Below are positions 1-8,817 of a stretch of DNA of 59,113 nucleotides, one piece after another. The stretch comes from Mesorhizobium sp. Its GTDB lineage: Bacteria; Pseudomonadota; Alphaproteobacteria; Rhizobiales; Rhizobiaceae. Under the pieces are notes generated by a model, which had not been told where the DNA came from, ran no database searches, and saw only the letters and a program-made list of their open reading frames with translations. Position 1 is the first letter of the stretch, and each line of letters starts with the position of its first letter. The stretch covers positions 1-59,113 of the forward strand of contig SAQL01000037.1 of the NCBI GenBank assembly GCA_004020645.1. The letters run 5' to 3'. Both the position numbers and the translations under genes were made by a program.

Positions 1-35
1 AAGGGCGGCAATGCTATTCAATGCGGATTTGCGTT

Positions 36-212
36 TCATGCTTGAACATCTCCCATTGTTGATGTCGTTTCTGTTGATTGAACCGGGTCCGATGCCGTGC
101 GGAATACCGCCTTCTGGTATCGGATGCATTGGTCGACTTCCCGGATGAGTCTCTCCGGCGACCAGCCGACGACAGTCTTTCGCGTCTCGCGCCTGGCGCT
201 CAGGTGGTACAT
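36..212 (-). CDS. Possible small hypothetical protein (58 aa)
   Basis: A 58-codon frame begins with an ATG preceded by a good purine-rich ribosome site (AAGGGAGAG, about 5 nt upstream). The product is charged, has no membrane segment or signal peptide, and resembles no family I recognise. The frame can be extended upstream, but the ribosome site favours this start. It is the only supportable coding call in the first 628 bases. That stretch is more AT-rich than the rest of the window, and I see no tRNA or clear repeat in it. The frame may be accidental. Confidence 0.3.
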   Translation of the reverse strand: MYHLSARRETRKTVVGWSPERLIREVDQCIRYQKAVFRTASDPVQSTETTSTMGDVQA

Positions 213-628
213 GATTGCTCTCCCTTCAATCTTAGTAGCGGTGACGGTTCTTTCCCTTTTTGGTAGTCCGCGTGGCGGATGGTCACGCAACACCTTAGCC
301 GGGTCAAATGCGCGGAACGCGGTCTCGTATGCCTAATCGACATATGGCGAGCCCGCATAGGGACCAAACCGACTATATGTCCTCGACGCATAGAAGATGC
401 TTGAAACGACATTTGACCTCGTGGGCAGCCTCTCCGATGCTGGCCCTACGTTTGGCGGACCAAACAGACGACGTCACCCGGGCCACTCCAATCTCGGATA
501 GCTGGGAACGTGATCGAGCGGTCCGTTCATTGGCGTTTGCGCCCCGGCGGCAAGGCTCGTCGCATTGCTTCAGTGGGGCTATCTGAGGGTAGAGATAATT
601 TTCCCAAATCTGAGGAGAAATTAAACGG

Positions 629-1327
629 ATGACGTTCAATCGCTTCAAAGTTCTGACATTCGATATAGTTGGAACGTTAATTGACTTCGAAACCGGCGTC
701 CTTAATGCATTTCGAGATATCGGCGGTAAATCGAGTGAGAACCTCACTGATGATCAAATATTCGCCCCGTATGTAACGGCTCGCGCGAAGTACCCAGGAA
801 GATATACTGACATCATGCGCGACGTTTATTCACACGTTGCGAGAGAGCTAAAGTTGCCGGAAACCGAAGTGGCAGCAAACTATTTTCAGGCATCGATCTT
901 GGCCTGGCCAGCGTTCAAGGACTCCTGCGATGCATTGAAGCGGCTTCGGCAGCGTTTCCGGCTTGTTGCTATGACTAATTCCGACCGTGTCCACTACAGT
1001 TCGTATGCGCAGACTCTCGGTGATCCGTTTCACGATGCGGTGACCCTAGATGAAGGTCGCTTCGCGAAGCCGGACCACCGCTTCTTTTTCTATACCCTAG
1101 GGCGGTTGTCAGCGTCCGGATACAAGCAAGAAGAAATCTTGCATGTCGCGCAAAGTCAGTACCACGACATGGGTGTCGGAAGAGAGCTCGGCTACGCCAT
1201 CTGTTGGATCGAGCGTCGAATGGGGAAGCAAGGCTTTGGTGGGCATCCGCATCCGGGCACGGTCACCAAACCGGACTACCACTTCGGCACGGTTCGTGAG
1301 TTGGCCGACGCGATTGAACGAGAATAA
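629..1327 (+). CDS. HAD-superfamily hydrolase, haloacid-dehalogenase type II-like (copy 1)
   Basis: This 232-aa cytoplasmic HAD protein has the nucleophile Asp12 in a DIVGT motif, the motif II region near MTN (about residues 115-117), Lys147 as motif III and Asp180 near motif IV. The second motif-I position is Val rather than the acidic residue of typical HAD phosphatases, so it is closer to the dehalogenase-like branch. Its substrate is unknown. A clear AGGAG site precedes the ATG. It is followed after 20 bp by a DAO-family oxidoreductase, and the same pair recurs at 54827-56855. By eye the two HAD proteins share roughly 60 percent of residues. The gene is visibly more AT-rich than the second copy, suggesting a different origin rather than a recent tandem duplication. 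Confidence 0.85.
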   Translation: MTFNRFKVLTFDIVGTLIDFETGVLNAFRDIGGKSSENLTDDQIFAPYVTARAKYPGRYTDIMRDVYSHVARELKLPETEVAANYFQASILAWPAFKDSCDALKRLRQRFRLVAMTNSDRVHYSSYAQTLGDPFHDAVTLDEGRFAKPDHRFFFYTLGRLSASGYKQEEILHVAQSQYHDMGVGRELGYAICWIERRMGKQGFGGHPHPGTVTKPDYHFGTVRELADAIERE

Positions 1328-1347
1328 CTATCCGTCGGAGGCAAAGA

Positions 1348-2652
1348 ATGAAACTGCCACCTGATCTGCCGCTCTGTCCGTCGCTATGGCGCGAAACAGC
1401 TTCACCCGCTCCTGCACCTGTCAAGTTGTCGCGGAGTGAAGCTGCAGACATAGCGATAATTGGAGCAGGGTTCACAGGTCTCTCTGCTGCCCTTTCTGCG
1501 ATCGAGCACGGTCTAAGTGCCATCGTTCTGGAGGCTTCGGAGGTCGGGTGGGGTGCGTCCGGCCGCAATGGAGGTGTCGTCTCGACCAAGTATCGTGTTT
1601 CGCTAAGCGAGATCGCGGCTCGGCACGGGGTTGAGACAGCTCGGCAGATGTATCGTATCGGCCTTGATGCGGTCCAATGTGTCGAGGACAATCTGCAGAA
1701 ATATGGCATTGGGGACGCGGATTTCGCCAGGACGGGAAATCTCCGTTGCGCTCACAACGCACGCGCCCTCGCGAAGCTCGTTCATGAAGCCGAGACCGCG
1801 CGAGTTAATTTTGGTGATACAGGTTTGATCGCTCTCGACGCAGCCACGGTCCGGCACGAGACCGGGTCTTCAGACTACGTGGGCGGCGTTTTGACGACCC
1901 ATGGAGGCATCATTCACCCCCTCAACTATGCGCGCGGCCTAGCTGCCGCAGTGCGCCGTGGTGGCGGTGCGATCTTTGAAAGGTCACCGGTATTGAGCAC
2001 AGCTCGTGAAGGCGACCGCACCATCGTGAACACTCCCGAGGGCCAAGTGGCTGCGCGCTACGTCATTCTAGCAACCGACGGTTATTCTGACATTACCCAA
2101 GCGACGGCTGCGGTCCGCAAAACTGTGATCCCGTTCCGTAGTGCCATACTGGCTACTGCACCGCTTGACCCAGACCTTCTCGCGACCGTCATGCGTACCG
2201 GTAGATCCTACAGTGAGACCCGAAGGATGATGAGGTGGTTCCGCCCGTGGGGCTCGCGGATGCTTTTCGGTGGGCGGGGTGCCTTTGGGCGCGAAGACAC
2301 CAAAGCTGCCTTTGATGCCCTGGAGACCGCGATGAAGAAAACGTTCCCGCAGCTTGAAGATGTACGGATTACCCACCGTTGGTCTGGCTTGGTCTCAATG
2401 ACCTTGAACAGCTTGCCTCAAGTCGGGAAGTTGGATCGCCACGCAGGGTTTGCGCTAGGCTACAATGGCGCAGGCATCGCGATGTCCAGTCTTATGGGTC
2501 GTCGAGTTGTCGACCTTCTGGTCGGCGGTACGCCGGAATTGGGCCTTATGCGGCGTGATAGACCAGCGCAAATTCCGCTTTATTCTTTCCGTGCGCCGGC
2601 CGTACGTGTGGTTGCTGGTGTTTACCAATTTCTGGATCGAGTTGGCCTCTAA
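1348..2652 (+). CDS. FAD-dependent oxidoreductase, DAO family (copy 1, gamma-glutamylputrescine-oxidase-like)
   Basis: This 434-aa protein has an N-terminal dinucleotide fold (GAGFTG, residues 39-44) followed by a conserved ASGRNGG stretch near residue 75. A C-terminal second FAD-contact region contains GYNGAGIAMSS. It starts with the unusual leader SLWRETASPAPAPVKL, shared almost word for word with the protein at 55560-56855. Members of this family oxidise amines or amino acids to imines, passing electrons to oxygen or a carrier; PuuB-like oxidases are the nearest type I can name. The 20-bp spacing to the HAD gene and a GGAGG ribosome site indicate one transcript. The substrate is not evident. 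Confidence 0.88.
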   Translation: MKLPPDLPLCPSLWRETASPAPAPVKLSRSEAADIAIIGAGFTGLSAALSAIEHGLSAIVLEASEVGWGASGRNGGVVSTKYRVSLSEIAARHGVETARQMYRIGLDAVQCVEDNLQKYGIGDADFARTGNLRCAHNARALAKLVHEAETARVNFGDTGLIALDAATVRHETGSSDYVGGVLTTHGGIIHPLNYARGLAAAVRRGGGAIFERSPVLSTAREGDRTIVNTPEGQVAARYVILATDGYSDITQATAAVRKTVIPFRSAILATAPLDPDLLATVMRTGRSYSETRRMMRWFRPWGSRMLFGGRGAFGREDTKAAFDALETAMKKTFPQLEDVRITHRWSGLVSMTLNSLPQVGKLDRHAGFALGYNGAGIAMSSLMGRRVVDLLVGGTPELGLMRRDRPAQIPLYSFRAPAVRVVAGVYQFLDRVGL

Positions 2653-2726
2653 ATTTCTCCGTTTGGCCGAAAATCAGGCAAAGACTGCCCGAACTCCGTC
2701 ACTAGAACTCGAACCGGGAGACGGAA

Positions 2727-3809
2727 TTGACCCTGATACGCAGACACAAGATTGCAGCGATACCGGCGGACGGAATTGGTCCCGAGGTCATCGATGCGGG
2801 ACTTGAGGTGCTTCAGGCCCTCTCTGCTCGCGCGTCCGATATCGCGTTCGACGTGACAGCGTTCGATTGGGGCACCGACTATTACAAACGTCATGGCGAG
2901 ATGATGCCGAAGGATGGACTGCACCAGCTCAAACCGTTTGACGCCATCTTCTTCGGTGCAGTCGGAGCCCCCGACGTACCCGACCAGATCACCCTCTGGG
3001 GCTTGCGCCTCGCGATCTGTCAGGGGTTTGACCAATATGCGAACGTTCGCCCGACACGAATCCTGCCGGGAATCTCGTCTCCGTTGCGTGGCCAGGAGCC
3101 GGGAGACCTCGACTGGGTCATCGTGCGCGAAAACTCGGAAGGCGAATATGCCGGTCAAGGCGGGCGCACCCATCGCGGCATGCCCGAAGAGGTCGCCACC
3201 GAGGTCGCCATTTTCACCCGCGTCGGCATCACGCGCATAATCCGCTACGCTTTCCGCGTGGCCCAGTCCCGCCCCCGCAAGCTGCTGACCGTGGTGACAA
3301 AATCCAACGCCCAGAAGCATGGCATGGTGCTGTGGGACGAGATTGCCGCCGAAGTAGCGCAGGAATTTCCGAACGTGACCTGGGACAAGATGCTGGTGGA
3401 CGCCATGACCGCGCGCATGACGCTGCAACCGGAAAGCCTCGATACGATTGTCGCGACTAATCTCCACGCCGATATCCTGTCGGATTTGGCAGCTGCCCTC
3501 GCGGGCAGCCTCGGCGTGGCGCCCACGGCCAATATCGACCCGGAGCGGCGCTTTCCGTCCATGTTTGAGCCGATCCACGGCTCGGCCTTCGACATCGCCG
3601 GCAAGGGCATAGCCAACCCGGTAGCGACCTTCCTGACTGCCTGCCAGATGCTCGACCACCTCGGCGAGGGCGATGCGGCCGCCCGGCTGATGAAGGCCGT
3701 CGAAGAGGTTTGCGCCGCGGGTGTCATGACACCGGACGTCGGGGGGACAGCGACCACCCGCGAGGTGACGGACGCGGTAATCGGCGCCATCCGCGGCTCG
3801 AACCTGTAA
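2727..3809 (+). CDS. Tartrate dehydrogenase / D-malate dehydrogenase-type enzyme
   Basis: This 360-aa member of the isocitrate/isopropylmalate dehydrogenase superfamily has an ADGIGPEV start motif, the RENSEGEYAG loop typical of tartrate/malate dehydrogenases, the catalytic Lys in TKSNAQKHG, and metal-binding Asp residues in the NLHADILSDL region. Length and motifs fit the TtuC/DmlA group, which oxidises tartrate or D-malate with NAD. TTG is chosen as start because it follows a GGGAG site and gives the usual family N-terminus; no ATG fits. It lies 26 bp before ltnD, so it probably belongs to the tetronate operon and may act on a related 2-hydroxy or 2,3-dihydroxy acid. A paralogue is at 48202-49245. 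Confidence 0.85.
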   Translation: MTLIRRHKIAAIPADGIGPEVIDAGLEVLQALSARASDIAFDVTAFDWGTDYYKRHGEMMPKDGLHQLKPFDAIFFGAVGAPDVPDQITLWGLRLAICQGFDQYANVRPTRILPGISSPLRGQEPGDLDWVIVRENSEGEYAGQGGRTHRGMPEEVATEVAIFTRVGITRIIRYAFRVAQSRPRKLLTVVTKSNAQKHGMVLWDEIAAEVAQEFPNVTWDKMLVDAMTARMTLQPESLDTIVATNLHADILSDLAAALAGSLGVAPTANIDPERRFPSMFEPIHGSAFDIAGKGIANPVATFLTACQMLDHLGEGDAAARLMKAVEEVCAAGVMTPDVGGTATTREVTDAVIGAIRGSNL

Positions 3810-3835
3810 ACAGGCTTGGCTGAAAGGAAGAAGCG

Positions 3836-4726
3836 ATGAAGCTCGGAGTCGTCGGACTCGGATCAATGGGATACGGAATCGCCGCTTCGCTCCTGCGTGC
3901 CGGCCACGAAGTCTGCGGCGCGGATGTGAATTGCGAGGCGGTTAAACGCCTGCGGACCGAGGGCGCGATGTCCGAGGAGATCGTCACGGCCGCCCCCGGC
4001 CTCCACGCCTTGGTGATCGTGGTGCTGAACGCGGCCCAGACCGAATCCGTGCTCTTCAGCGAGGACGGGCTTGCCCAAAAACTGCCACCCGGGGCCGTCG
4101 TCATCTGCTGCGTGACGGTTCCGCCGGACTTTGCCCGCGCCATGGCCGCGCGGTGCGGCGCGCTCGGTGTGCATTTCCTCGACGCGCCAATTTCCGGGGG
4201 GTCGGTGAAGGCCGCGCAGGGCAAGCTCTCCATTATGGCGTCCGGAACAGCTCAGGCGTTCGAGGCGGCGCGGCCGATGCTCGACGCCACTGCCAAAACC
4301 GTTTTCAAACTGGGCGACAGCGCAGGCACGGGATCGGCGATGAAGGCGGTCAACCAGATGCTGGCGGGCACCCATATCGCCGCCATGGCCGAAGCGATCA
4401 CCTTTGGCATGACCCAGGGGATTTCACCGGAAACCTTCCTCGAGGTCATTCCCGATTGCGCGGGGACGAGCTGGATGCTGGAGAACCGCGCGCCGCACGT
4501 CGTTGCCGGCGATTACACACCGCATTCCGCTATCGACATCTGGCCCAAGGATCTCGGCATCGCTCTGGATGCGGCCCGCGCATCAAAGTTTGCAGCCCCA
4601 CTGACCGCGACGGCGCTGCAGCAGTTCATCGCGGCCTCCGGCATGGGGATGGGACGCGAGGACGATGCCGCCGTCGCCAAGGTCTATGCCCGCAACGCCG
4701 GTTTGACCCTTCCGGGCGAAGAGTGA
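3836..4726 (+). CDS. ltnD: L-threonate dehydrogenase-type beta-hydroxyacid dehydrogenase
   Basis: This 296-aa NAD-dependent dehydrogenase has a Rossmann motif (GLGSMGYG, residues 7-14), the substrate loop DAPISGG near residue 119 and the catalytic Lys in AMKAVNQML near residue 168. The order and wording fit LtnD, which oxidises L-threonate (or the D-erythronate counterpart DenD) at C2 to 2-oxo-tetronate. It is followed by kinase, aldolase and isomerase genes in the known tetronate pathway set, with 12 bp to the kinase. An AAGGAAG ribosome site precedes the ATG. Substrate stereochemistry cannot be read from sequence. Confidence 0.87.
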   Translation: MKLGVVGLGSMGYGIAASLLRAGHEVCGADVNCEAVKRLRTEGAMSEEIVTAAPGLHALVIVVLNAAQTESVLFSEDGLAQKLPPGAVVICCVTVPPDFARAMAARCGALGVHFLDAPISGGSVKAAQGKLSIMASGTAQAFEAARPMLDATAKTVFKLGDSAGTGSAMKAVNQMLAGTHIAAMAEAITFGMTQGISPETFLEVIPDCAGTSWMLENRAPHVVAGDYTPHSAIDIWPKDLGIALDAARASKFAAPLTATALQQFIAASGMGMGREDDAAVAKVYARNAGLTLPGEE

Positions 4727-4738
4727 GACTGGAACGCC

Positions 4739-6007
4739 ATGACGACGTTTTTCGGGGCCATTGCGGACGACTTCACCGGTGCCACCGATCTGGCGGCGCT
4801 TCTGGCTCGATCTGGCGTTCCGGCCTCGCTGCGTCTCGGCGTTCCGGGCGAGACGCCCGAGGACACGGCCCCGCTCGAGATCGTCGCCCTCAAATGCCGC
4901 ACTACGCCGGTGGATGAGGCTGTTGCTGAGACGCGCGCGGCGCTCGCCTGGTTGCGCAAGGCCGGAGCGCAACGGTTCTTCTGGAAATATTGTTCGACCT
5001 TCGACTCGACGGAGCGCGGCAATATCGGCCCGGTCGCCGAAGCGCTGATGGACGATCTCGGCACCGACCAGACGATCTATTGCCCCGCGTTCCCCGAGAA
5101 CGGGCGCAGCGTCTTCATGGGTAACCTTTTCGTAGGCGAGCAGCCGCTGTCCGAAAGCCCGATGAAGGACCATCCGCTCACACCGATGCGCGACTCGAAC
5201 CTGTTGCGCCTGCTCAAGCTGCAGGTGACCCGCCCCGTCGGAATTGCAAACCGCCTTGTCGTCGCCAGGGGCGCCGCGCCGCTGCGCAACCGGCTATCGG
5301 ATCTTAAGGCGGCGGGCGCCGCCCATGTCGTCGTCGACGCGGTAGCCAATGAAGACCTCTACGTCATCGCCGAGGCCTGCCAGGACATGGCCCTGCTGAC
5401 CGGTGGCAGCGCCGTGGCCATGCCCCTTCCCGAACTCTGGTTGAAACGAGGGCTCTTGTCCAAGGCAGCAGCGGCCGAGACTGAAAGTGTCGCGGATGGA
5501 CCGGCAATCGTGTTGTCGGGCAGTTGTTCGGCCATGACGAACCGGCAGGTCAAAGCCTTCCTGTCGGAAGGTCATCCCGCCTTCCGGCTCGACCCGCTGG
5601 ATCTGGCCGAAAACGGGGCCTGGACTGCGCTCTCATGGCTCGCGGACCAAAACGGGAAAGCCACACCGATCATCTATGCCACCGCCGAACCGGATGCTGT
5701 CCGCGCGGCACAGGAGAAGCTTGGGACAGAACGCGCGGGAGAATTGGTAGAAGAGGCCCTGGCCGCCTGTGCCGTCGCGGCCCGGGGCCAGGGCATCCGG
5801 CGCCTTGTGGTTGCCGGCGGCGAGACATCCGGTGCCGTCGCCAAGGCGCTCGGCATCAACCGGCTGGGCATTGGAGCCGAAATTGCGCCCGGCGTGCCAT
5901 GGTGTTTTGCCCAAAGCGGCGGGCACGCTTTGGCAATAACCCTCAAATCCGGCAATTTCGGCAGTGAGTCCTTTTTCACGGAAGCACTGGAGCGACTGCA
6001 GCCATGA
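4739..6007 (+). CDS. otnK: 3-oxo-tetronate kinase (DUF1537 four-carbon acid sugar kinase)
   Basis: This 422-aa two-domain kinase of the DUF1537 family has an N-terminal substrate-binding motif, ADDFTGATD (residues 9-17), and a C-terminal nucleotide-binding domain with VAGGETSGAVAKAL near residue 356. OtnK phosphorylates 3-oxo-tetronate at O4 in the L-threonate/D-erythronate pathway. It lies between ltnD and otnC, and its stop overlaps the otnC start (ATGA), which suggests translational coupling. It is distinct from the shorter DUF1537 protein at 21402-22466, which pairs with a PdxA2-type enzyme instead. Confidence 0.9.
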   Translation: MTTFFGAIADDFTGATDLAALLARSGVPASLRLGVPGETPEDTAPLEIVALKCRTTPVDEAVAETRAALAWLRKAGAQRFFWKYCSTFDSTERGNIGPVAEALMDDLGTDQTIYCPAFPENGRSVFMGNLFVGEQPLSESPMKDHPLTPMRDSNLLRLLKLQVTRPVGIANRLVVARGAAPLRNRLSDLKAAGAAHVVVDAVANEDLYVIAEACQDMALLTGGSAVAMPLPELWLKRGLLSKAAAAETESVADGPAIVLSGSCSAMTNRQVKAFLSEGHPAFRLDPLDLAENGAWTALSWLADQNGKATPIIYATAEPDAVRAAQEKLGTERAGELVEEALAACAVAARGQGIRRLVVAGGETSGAVAKALGINRLGIGAEIAPGVPWCFAQSGGHALAITLKSGNFGSESFFTEALERLQP

Positions 6008-6654
6008 CCGAAGAGAACCGCCTGCGCGAGCTAATCTGCATGCTGGCCAAATCGATGTTCGACCGGGGTCTAACTGGCGGTTCGACCGGCAACATCTCGG
6101 CCCGGACCCCGGATGGCGGGCTGCTCATGTCGCCGACCGGCACCAGTTTCGGACGCCTCGATCCTGGACGGCTCAGCCGCTTCGGAGCTGACGGCAGGCA
6201 GATTGAGGGCGACCGGCCGAGCAAGGAAATGCCGCTGCATACGGCCTTCTATGACACGCGCAGCAAGACCGGCGCGGTCGTGCACTTGCATTCCTGCCAT
6301 TCGGTAGCGCTTTCGATCCTGCCGGATGTCGACGAAGAGAATTTCCTTCCGCCGATCACGCCTTACAGCATCATGCAGCTTGGCCGCGTGAAGCTCCTGC
6401 CCTTTTTCCGGCCGGGAGACCCGGCCATGGGCGAGGCAGTTCGCGGCCTTGCCGGCAAGCGAACGGCCGTCATACTGGCCAATCACGGCCCGGTGGTGGC
6501 CGGTAAGGATGTCGAGGCAGCCTGCAATGCCATCGAGGAGCTGGAGGCCACGGCACGACTGGCCCTGCTTACCCGCGGGTTGGGGGCCCGAATGCTGACC
6601 GAGGCCCAGGTTCGCGATGTCGTGACGACCTTCAACGTCGAGTGGGACCAATGA
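6004..6654 (+). CDS. otnC: 3-oxo-tetronate 4-phosphate decarboxylase (class II aldolase fold)
   Basis: This 216-aa class II aldolase/adducin-fold protein has TGGSTGNIS for phosphate binding (about residues 23-31) and Zn-binding histidines in HLHSCH (near residues 97-102) and NHGPVVAG (near residue 160). In the tetronate pathway OtnC decarboxylates 3-oxo-tetronate 4-phosphate to dihydroxyacetone phosphate. It overlaps otnK upstream and otnI downstream, both by ATGA, so otnK-otnC-otnI are tightly coupled. Fuculose-phosphate aldolase is an alternative family name, but the context decides for OtnC. Confidence 0.9.
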   Translation: MTEENRLRELICMLAKSMFDRGLTGGSTGNISARTPDGGLLMSPTGTSFGRLDPGRLSRFGADGRQIEGDRPSKEMPLHTAFYDTRSKTGAVVHLHSCHSVALSILPDVDEENFLPPITPYSIMQLGRVKLLPFFRPGDPAMGEAVRGLAGKRTAVILANHGPVVAGKDVEAACNAIEELEATARLALLTRGLGARMLTEAQVRDVVTTFNVEWDQ

Positions 6655-7433
6655 AGTTTTCCGCCAATCTCGGCTTCCTCTGGGCCGACCGTCCCCTGCC
6701 CGATGCCATCAGCGCCGCGAAAGCTGCCGGCTACGACGCGGTCGAATGTCACTGGCCGTATGATAGGCCAGCATCAGAAACTCTGGCCGCGCTCCGGGAA
6801 ACGGACCTTGCAATGCTGGGGCTCAATACGCCGCGGGGCAATGTAGAGATCGGCGAGAACGGCCTCGCAGCCCTGCCCGGCCGCGAGGCGGAAGCGCGCG
6901 CCGCGATTGACGAGGCGCTCGCCTATGCACGGGAGACTGGCACGGGCGCGGTTCATGTCATGGCCGGGAACTGCAGTGGTCCGCGGGCGCGCGCGGCGTT
7001 CGTCGAGAACCTCGGCTACGCCTGCAAGGAAGCGGCTCGCAGCGGGATCACCATCCTGATCGAGCCGCTCAATCACTACAACGCACCCGGGTACTTCCTG
7101 AACGGCACCGGTCAGGCTGCTGACATAATCCGCGAAATCGGACAAGCAAACCTGCGCATAATGTTCGACTGCTATCACGTTCAGATCATGGAAGGCGATG
7201 TTTCGCGGCGCCTTCAGAACCTGCTGCCGCTGGTCGGACACATCCAGATCGCAGCGGTCCCGGATCGCGGCGTCCCCGATCACGGCGAACTCGACTACGG
7301 ATATCTGCTGCCGCGGATCGCCGAGATGGGCTGGGATCGTCCCATCGGCGCGGAATACCTGTTCGGCGGCAGCGCGGAAGCGGATATGTCCTGGCTGGCA
7401 CGCTACCGCGAATGGTCTCGTGCCGCGGTCTGA
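6651..7433 (+). CDS. otnI: 2-oxo-tetronate isomerase (hydroxypyruvate isomerase family)
   Basis: This 260-aa TIM-barrel protein of the AP-endonuclease-2/hydroxypyruvate isomerase family has the glutamate in IEPLNHYNAPGY, the metal-site FDCYHVQIMEGD and a final EYLFGG segment. OtnI interconverts 2-oxo- and 3-oxo-tetronate, the step between LtnD and OtnK. The ATG at 6651 is preferred over a GTG nine bases earlier because it overlaps the otnC stop as ATGA and gives the family's MKFSANLGFLW start. The four enzymes ltnD-otnK-otnC-otnI complete the route to dihydroxyacetone phosphate. Confidence 0.9.
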   Translation: MKFSANLGFLWADRPLPDAISAAKAAGYDAVECHWPYDRPASETLAALRETDLAMLGLNTPRGNVEIGENGLAALPGREAEARAAIDEALAYARETGTGAVHVMAGNCSGPRARAAFVENLGYACKEAARSGITILIEPLNHYNAPGYFLNGTGQAADIIREIGQANLRIMFDCYHVQIMEGDVSRRLQNLLPLVGHIQIAAVPDRGVPDHGELDYGYLLPRIAEMGWDRPIGAEYLFGGSAEADMSWLARYREWSRAAV

Positions 7434-7463
7434 TTCAATGGAAAAGCAAAGGGAAGAGGGCAC

Positions 7464-8384
7464 GTGAGCAACCAACCGGTTATTGGCTTCATCGGGCTGG
7501 GCCTTATGGGCCACGGCATGGCGAAGAACCTTTTGCAGGGCGAGTATGACCTGTGGGTGCGCGGCCGCTCCAACCGCAAGCCGGTTGAGAGTCTGTTGTC
7601 GATAGGCGCGCACGAGGCGGCAAGCCCGAAGGACATGGCCGAACGGTGTGATGTCATCCACATCTGCCTTTCGAACTCGCCCCAGATCGAGGCGGTCATG
7701 CGCGCGCCCGATGGCATTCTTGCCGCTGCGCGGGCGGGCCTGGTGGTGATCGACGCCTCGACCGCGGATCCGTCTTCGACCGAGTCGCTGGCTGCGGAGC
7801 TGGCCGCCATGGGCGGGCATTTCGTCGATGCGCCCCTGGGCGGCACCCCGGCGCAGGCCGAGTCGGGTCAGCTTTCGGCGATGGTCGGTTGCGACGAGGC
7901 GGTGTTCGACCGTATCCGTCCGATCATCGATTGCTGGGCAAGCTCGGCGACTAGGATCGGTCCGGTCGGCAGCGGCCACAAGATGAAGCTTCTGATGAAC
8001 TTCATCGGCCTGTCCTACGGCGCACTCTTTTCCGAGGTCGTGGTGCTCGGCGCTAAGATCGGCATCTCGCCGCAGATTATCCGGGAGATCATAGCCCCAA
8101 GCCGCATGGGCAACGGATTCTTTGAGACGTTCATGTCCTATGTCGTCGACCGAAACCGCGAGTCGCACAAGTTTACGATCGCCAATGCCGCCAAGGACAT
8201 CCGCTATCTGAACAACATGGCATCCGATGCGAATGTGGTGAACATCATGGCTGCGGCCGCGAAGCACTACTACACCCATGCCGAGGCCACCGGGCATGCT
8301 GCGGCTTACGTACCCATGCTCAGCGACCATGTGGGCGCATTGAACGGGATCGACATGGAAGAAGAAGTGCGCAAAGGCGCCTGA
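7464..8384 (+). CDS. Second NAD-binding beta-hydroxyacid dehydrogenase (LtnD / GlxR-like)
   Basis: This 306-aa 3-hydroxyisobutyrate-dehydrogenase-family protein has GLGLMGHGMA (residues 10-19), DAPLGGTPAQAESG near residue 120 and the catalytic Lys in GHKMKLLMNF near residue 173. It differs clearly from the LtnD at 3836 and is nearer the 2-hydroxy-3-oxopropionate reductase or sulfolactaldehyde-reductase-like branches. GTG is the start, with GGGAAGAGGG just upstream. It lies 30 bp after otnI at the end of the operon. It may provide entry for a second stereoisomer or reduce a pathway intermediate; the substrate is not determined. Confidence 0.82.
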   Translation: MSNQPVIGFIGLGLMGHGMAKNLLQGEYDLWVRGRSNRKPVESLLSIGAHEAASPKDMAERCDVIHICLSNSPQIEAVMRAPDGILAAARAGLVVIDASTADPSSTESLAAELAAMGGHFVDAPLGGTPAQAESGQLSAMVGCDEAVFDRIRPIIDCWASSATRIGPVGSGHKMKLLMNFIGLSYGALFSEVVVLGAKIGISPQIIREIIAPSRMGNGFFETFMSYVVDRNRESHKFTIANAAKDIRYLNNMASDANVVNIMAAAAKHYYTHAEATGHAAAYVPMLSDHVGALNGIDMEEEVRKGA

Positions 8385-8475
8385 CCAGAGCTCACTCACC
8401 GCACCGAGCGGCCTGATCAAGAAGGAATAGCGACCAGGATCGATCGGCGATGCCGACGAGGCGCTGCTGCGCCAT

Positions 8476-8745
8476 TCACATCTCCCTCAGCAGCATTACC
8501 GGTTCCAGCTGCGCATGGGTTTGCGTCAGCCTTGCCGCCCCCGACTCCCAATCCCGGTCGCGGTAGCCGTTGCGCTGGGCGGTTCTCAGCGGGCTCTTAT
8601 CGCCCCACGCAGCACCCGTCGCGGCGCCCACCTCCATCTCCATCAGCCGCTCGGCTGCAAAGCTGATCATCTCACGCAGCAGATCGGCGTCCGCGCTCTT
8701 CTCCACGGGTGCCCGCAGGTTCATAATGTCGTCGTCATCGGTGAT
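8476..8745 (-). mobile_element. IS256-family transposase N-terminal remnant
   Basis: Reading leftward, the frame gives an IS256 (Mutator-type) transposase N-terminus: NLRAPVEKSADADLLREM, FAAERLMEMEVG and the hallmark QRNGYRDRDWE. Homology stops just after RDRDWE, and a stop follows about 24 codons later. The DDE catalytic part (over 300 residues) and both ends are missing, so this is a dead fragment. It separates the tetronate operon from the LysR gene. Sequence on either side (8385-8475 and 8746-8817) shows nothing else recognisable. Confidence 0.75.
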
Positions 8746-8817
8746 CTCTCCAGAACGGTGTTGGTGTCGACAACCAGACCATACCGGAAAAGCGCCGATG
8801 ACCCACCGCGCTACCAG

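Noticed and set aside
6774..8420. 548-aa minus-strand open frame across otnI and the second dehydrogenase
   Set aside because: It runs antisense to two well-supported genes, a high-GC third-position artefact with no domain.
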